DNA of 64,000 nucleotides from Halobacteriovoraceae bacterium (GTDB taxonomy: Bacteria > Bdellovibrionota > Bacteriovoracia > Bacteriovoracales > Bacteriovoracaceae), in the NCBI GenBank assembly GCA_002718735.1, contig PBFR01000019.1:62001-126000 (forward strand). The letters are read 5' to 3'. Position numbers and translations under genes: made by a program. The notes under the pieces are model-generated. The model ran no database searches, had not been told where the DNA came from, and saw only the letters and a program-made list of their open reading frames with translations. The number at the start of each line of letters is the position of its first letter. The stretch's first letter is position 1. Positions 61,805 to 64,000 of the stretch are shown piece by piece.

Positions 61805-62767
61805 CTATAGCCGGTAAAACAGATGGCCGGTGTATCCAATATAAAAAAGAAGTAAAAACGCGCCCTCCCACCTTACAATTTTCTTTCCACTCAGTAGAAG
61901 TGGAAAACTGATCACTGACAATGTCAACAAAACGGGTAGATCATAATTACCAACATTCTCTGAAATAGATAGCCCGTTCTCTGAAAAAAAGGTTGAGCTT
62001 CCCAAAATAAATAGAATGTTAAAGATATTGCTCCCTATTACATTACCAATTGCAATATCTGTATTTCCTCTAATAGTAGCCATTATAGAAGAAATTAATT
62101 CGGGGAACGAAGTTCCTGCTGCAACCAACATTAGTCCAATAATTGACTCAGGCACGCCGGCCCGCAATGCCAAGTCAGATGCTCCTTGAACTAAGATCTT
62201 TGAGCCAAATACTAGTATGGCAATTCCCACTGAGAAAAGTCCAAACATATAAATTCGACTTTTTACAGATCTCGTAAGCTCTTTAGTTGTACTCAGTTTG
62301 ACATCAAAATCTTTAGATTCCTTAACGGAGCTTCTTACAAGCCACACGGTATAAAAGATCAGTGATAGGACAAGTCCTACTGACTCCACCTTTGTAATGA
62401 CATTATCTAAACACATAAGAGTTAAAATAAATGTAGCCAGAATAGCAATTGGAATGTCCCACTTTAAAAGTTGAAGGTGGACAACAAGTGGGGCCACCAA
62501 CGCACATACTCCCAATATAAAGGCTAAATTGAAAATATTGCTACCAACGACATTTGTTACAGCTAAATCAGCACTACCTTCAAGTGTCGCCATGAGGCTG
62601 ACACCGAGCTCTGGTGCACTCGTCCCGAATGCAACAACTGTTAGTCCTATCACTAGTGGAGAAACACCGAAGGACTCTGCCAGGCGGGAGGAACTTTTAA
62701 CTACGGTCTCGCCGCCAATTATAAGTAGTATAAGGCCTGCCAAGGCCAAGATTATTGAGAACATCAT
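61805..62767 (-). CDS. YrbG-type sodium/calcium exchanger family protein
   Basis: A 320-residue membrane protein of the CaCA family. The two alpha repeats are GLTVVAFGTSAPELGVSLMAT (about 42-65) and MLVAAGTSFPELISSIMAT (about 208-230), the inverted pair that forms the ion site. GSNIFN follows each (VGSNIFNLAFILG, IGSNIFNILFILG). About ten membrane segments. It exchanges calcium (or potassium) for sodium or protons. The start is the ATG at 62767, behind GGAG. Confidence 0.92.
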   Translation of the reverse strand: MMFSIILALAGLILLIIGGETVVKSSSRLAESFGVSPLVIGLTVVAFGTSAPELGVSLMATLEGSADLAVTNVVGSNIFNLAFILGVCALVAPLVVHLQLLKWDIPIAILATFILTLMCLDNVITKVESVGLVLSLIFYTVWLVRSSVKESKDFDVKLSTTKELTRSVKSRIYMFGLFSVGIAILVFGSKILVQGASDLALRAGVPESIIGLMLVAAGTSFPELISSIMATIRGNTDIAIGNVIGSNIFNILFILGSSTFFSENGLSISENVGNYDLPVLLTLSVISFPLLLSGKKIVRWEGAFLLLFYIGYTGHLFYRL

Positions 62768-62929
62768 TTACACTCCAATAGAAACTTGATGTTCTCACAG
62801 TATTATCATTTAAAGAATGCAAAATATTCCTTTAAAAGCATATATAGGGTAGAAACATATTTGATAGACTAGACTTGATCATTGGGGTGGTGAGTTCAAG
62901 CTAGAACTGAACTTCCTCCCCCCTGATAC
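62768..62929. other. Gap with an imperfect hairpin
   Basis: 162 bases upstream of the exchanger gene. GGGGTGG...AGTTC pairs with GAACT...CCTCCCC (about 62884-62923) in an interrupted stem. No T run follows on either strand. It ends seven bases before the FMN reductase stop, so it may protect that mRNA end. Confidence 0.4.
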
Positions 62930-63439
62930 TTAGGATTTCATCCCTTGAATTAATAAGTCTGAAACTGCATTAACATCGTCAAGGTTTAGATCTTCCTTAT
63001 ATGTAGCCCGAACCTGGCGGCCAATGGTGTTTAACCCAATATAAGAGAGCTGAGTTCTCAATGCCACTAGGGCCTGTATTCCACCGCTGCCGCTAAAACT
63101 TGATAGTGCAGCAGGTTTACCATTAAAAGATTCTCTCCAGTTCAAATCACCGCTTCTACTAATCCATGCTATAAAATTTGTTACAACAGGAGGCACGCCC
63201 CCATTATATTCAGGAATAGAGAATATAAATCCCTGAGCATTATCGATAATTTTCTTATATTCTGCGATTTCAAGTGGAATCCCCTCAACCTCAGCAGCAG
63301 GGGTATACAAAGGTAAGTTAAGCGAGACGAGGTCCAACACCTCTGACTCCACATCCTTACTCGTCAAGCTCTTTTTAAACTCATTTGCAACTTCAAGGTT
63401 CATATTATTACTACCAGCTATAATTACAATCTTTGACAT
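62930..63439 (-). CDS. NADPH-dependent FMN reductase
   Basis: A 169-residue flavodoxin-like reductase: VIIAGSNNMNLEVAN (FMN phosphate loop), FSIPEYNGGVPPVVTNFIAWISR and SFSGSGGIQAL. It belongs to the NAD(P)H-dependent FMN reductase/azoreductase group (ArsH/ChrR-like). AAAGGAG precedes the ATG. It follows pirin after 11 bases; pirin-reductase pairs are common and are thought to handle quinones or oxidative stress. Confidence 0.9.
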   Translation of the reverse strand: MSKIVIIAGSNNMNLEVANEFKKSLTSKDVESEVLDLVSLNLPLYTPAAEVEGIPLEIAEYKKIIDNAQGFIFSIPEYNGGVPPVVTNFIAWISRSGDLNWRESFNGKPAALSSFSGSGGIQALVALRTQLSYIGLNTIGRQVRATYKEDLNLDDVNAVSDLLIQGMKS

Positions 63440-63450
63440 TTTATACTCCT

Positions 63451-64000
63451 TTAAACTTCCAATGGAACTTCCATTATTAATAATTCACTATATGTTTTTG
63501 CTAGAATTTTAATCTCATCCTTATTCACAATACCTAGTCCATCTCTCTTGAACAGTGGTTCACTCTCTACATCTAACTCACCATCTAAAACAAAAAAATA
63601 TACCCCATTGTCCTTAGAATACTTAGAATAAACCAGCTCTTTGTTAGGATTGGTGCTTACTAGTGAGAAAAAAGCGTCTTGGTTGATTTCTACAGACCCT
63701 TTTTGGCCATCAGGAGAAACAACAAGCTGGAATTGATCGAGCCGATCCTTTTCATCAAACTTCATTTGAGAATAGTTGGGCTTTATATTTTGTTTCTTTG
63801 GTTTGACCCAGATTTGCAAAAAATTAACACTTTCTTTAGAAGAATTATTATACTCACTATGCTGAAGACCTGTTCCCGCTGACATTGCCTGAACCTCTCC
63901 TTTAGCAATTACATGTTCATTGCCCATGGTGTCTTTATGCTTAAGAGAACCTTTAAGAGGGATTGAAATAATTTCCATGTTATTGTGAGGATGAGTTCCA
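63451..64000 (-). CDS. Pirin (YhaK/YhhW-type), N-terminus beyond the window
   Basis: The reading frame stays open to the right edge: before the first internal ATG it reads GTHPHNN, which is the metal-binding HPH motif of pirins, so the true start lies outside. The visible part has LKHKDTMGN, QAMSAGTGLQHSEYN (conserved His/Glu metal ligands) and IWVKPKK, followed by the C-terminal cupin-like half. Pirins bind iron and some act as quercetinases. Co-transcribed with the FMN reductase. About 183 of the usual 230 or so residues are seen. Confidence 0.93.
   Translation of the reverse strand, partial: GTHPHNNMEIISIPLKGSLKHKDTMGNEHVIAKGEVQAMSAGTGLQHSEYNNSSKESVNFLQIWVKPKKQNIKPNYSQMKFDEKDRLDQFQLVVSPDGQKGSVEINQDAFFSLVSTNPNKELVYSKYSKDNGVYFFVLDGELDVESEPLFKRDGLGIVNKDEIKILAKTYSELLIMEVPLEV

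Noticed and set aside
62884..62923. Interrupted hairpin as a terminator or a tRNA-like structure
   Set aside because: No T run on either strand, mismatches in the stem, and no cloverleaf.

Overview
The window is 64 kb of AT-rich, gene-dense bacterial chromosome. It looks like a member of the predatory Bdellovibrionota, probably Bacteriovoracales (Halobacteriovorax/Bacteriovorax-like); this is an inference. The reasons are the Gram-negative envelope genes (Tol system, LapB-like protein, SppA), an FHA-GGDEF cyclase of the Bdellovibrio DgcB architecture, a full fatty-acid beta-oxidation complement, many secreted hydrolases, an H1-like Lys/Ala-rich protein, and frequent GTG/TTG starts with ATGA overlaps. 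I see no rRNA, tRNA, insertion sequence, prophage or CRISPR array.

Layout. 0-7.2 kb (minus strand): one tightly packed envelope operon, sppA - lapB-like - two small exported proteins (one resembling an M48 peptidase that has lost its zinc site) - a membrane protein - tolQ - tolR - a TonB/TolA-like protein - tolB (cut by the window edge). 7.2-12.4 kb: an exported phospholipase-D-type protein with an EF-hand loop, a tiny exported protein, rlmN, and a possible glycoside hydrolase. 12.5-24.2 kb: lipid catabolism (two acyl-CoA dehydrogenases, fadB-fadA, pgi) interrupted at 13.7-18.1 kb by an accessory patch of small exported proteins, three nearly identical terminators, a candidate 27-residue hydrophobic peptide and a PAP2 phosphatase. 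24.3-28.7 kb: DgcB-like cyclase - mutL - miaA - ppsR in one operon. 28.7-35.6 kb: signalling (Ser/Thr kinase, GYF/PilZ protein with an alpha/beta hydrolase and a lipoprotein, VWA lipoprotein, cyclic-nucleotide-binding protein). 35.6-41.4 kb: a second beta-oxidation set (thiolase, acyl-CoA dehydrogenase, enoyl-CoA hydratase, 3-hydroxyacyl-CoA dehydrogenase) around an H1-like protein gene.

41.6-44.2 kb: rpsT, then lemA with two TPM-domain genes. 44.2-50.1 kb: an exported-enzyme cluster of two GP42-type transglutaminase-like proteins, a clostripain-family peptidase and an M1-type metallopeptidase. 50.1-54.9 kb: type II NADH dehydrogenase, a CHASE hybrid histidine kinase and an exported endonuclease I. 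55-59.4 kb: a DTW protein, two metallopeptidase-like exported proteins, an XRE regulator with a membrane partner and a striking upstream inverted repeat, and csaA. 59.5-61.2 kb: an ECF sigma factor, its probable anti-sigma, a Spy/CpxP-like protein and a paralogous cysteine-module protein, behind a sequence resembling a sigma-E-type promoter. 61.3-64 kb: an SRPBCC protein, a cation/calcium exchanger, an FMN reductase and a pirin (cut by the right edge).

Together the genes suggest a cell that breaks down fatty acids in quantity, exports many proteases, nucleases, lipases and cross-linking enzymes, and uses c-di-GMP (one cyclase, one PilZ protein) and kinase signalling. That fits a predator consuming prey. 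The most unusual items are the paired transglutaminase/protease cluster, the ribosome-binding-site hairpin at 16.9 kb, the 27-residue peptide region at 14.7 kb, the ECF/cysteine-module operon, and the H1-like fusion protein.
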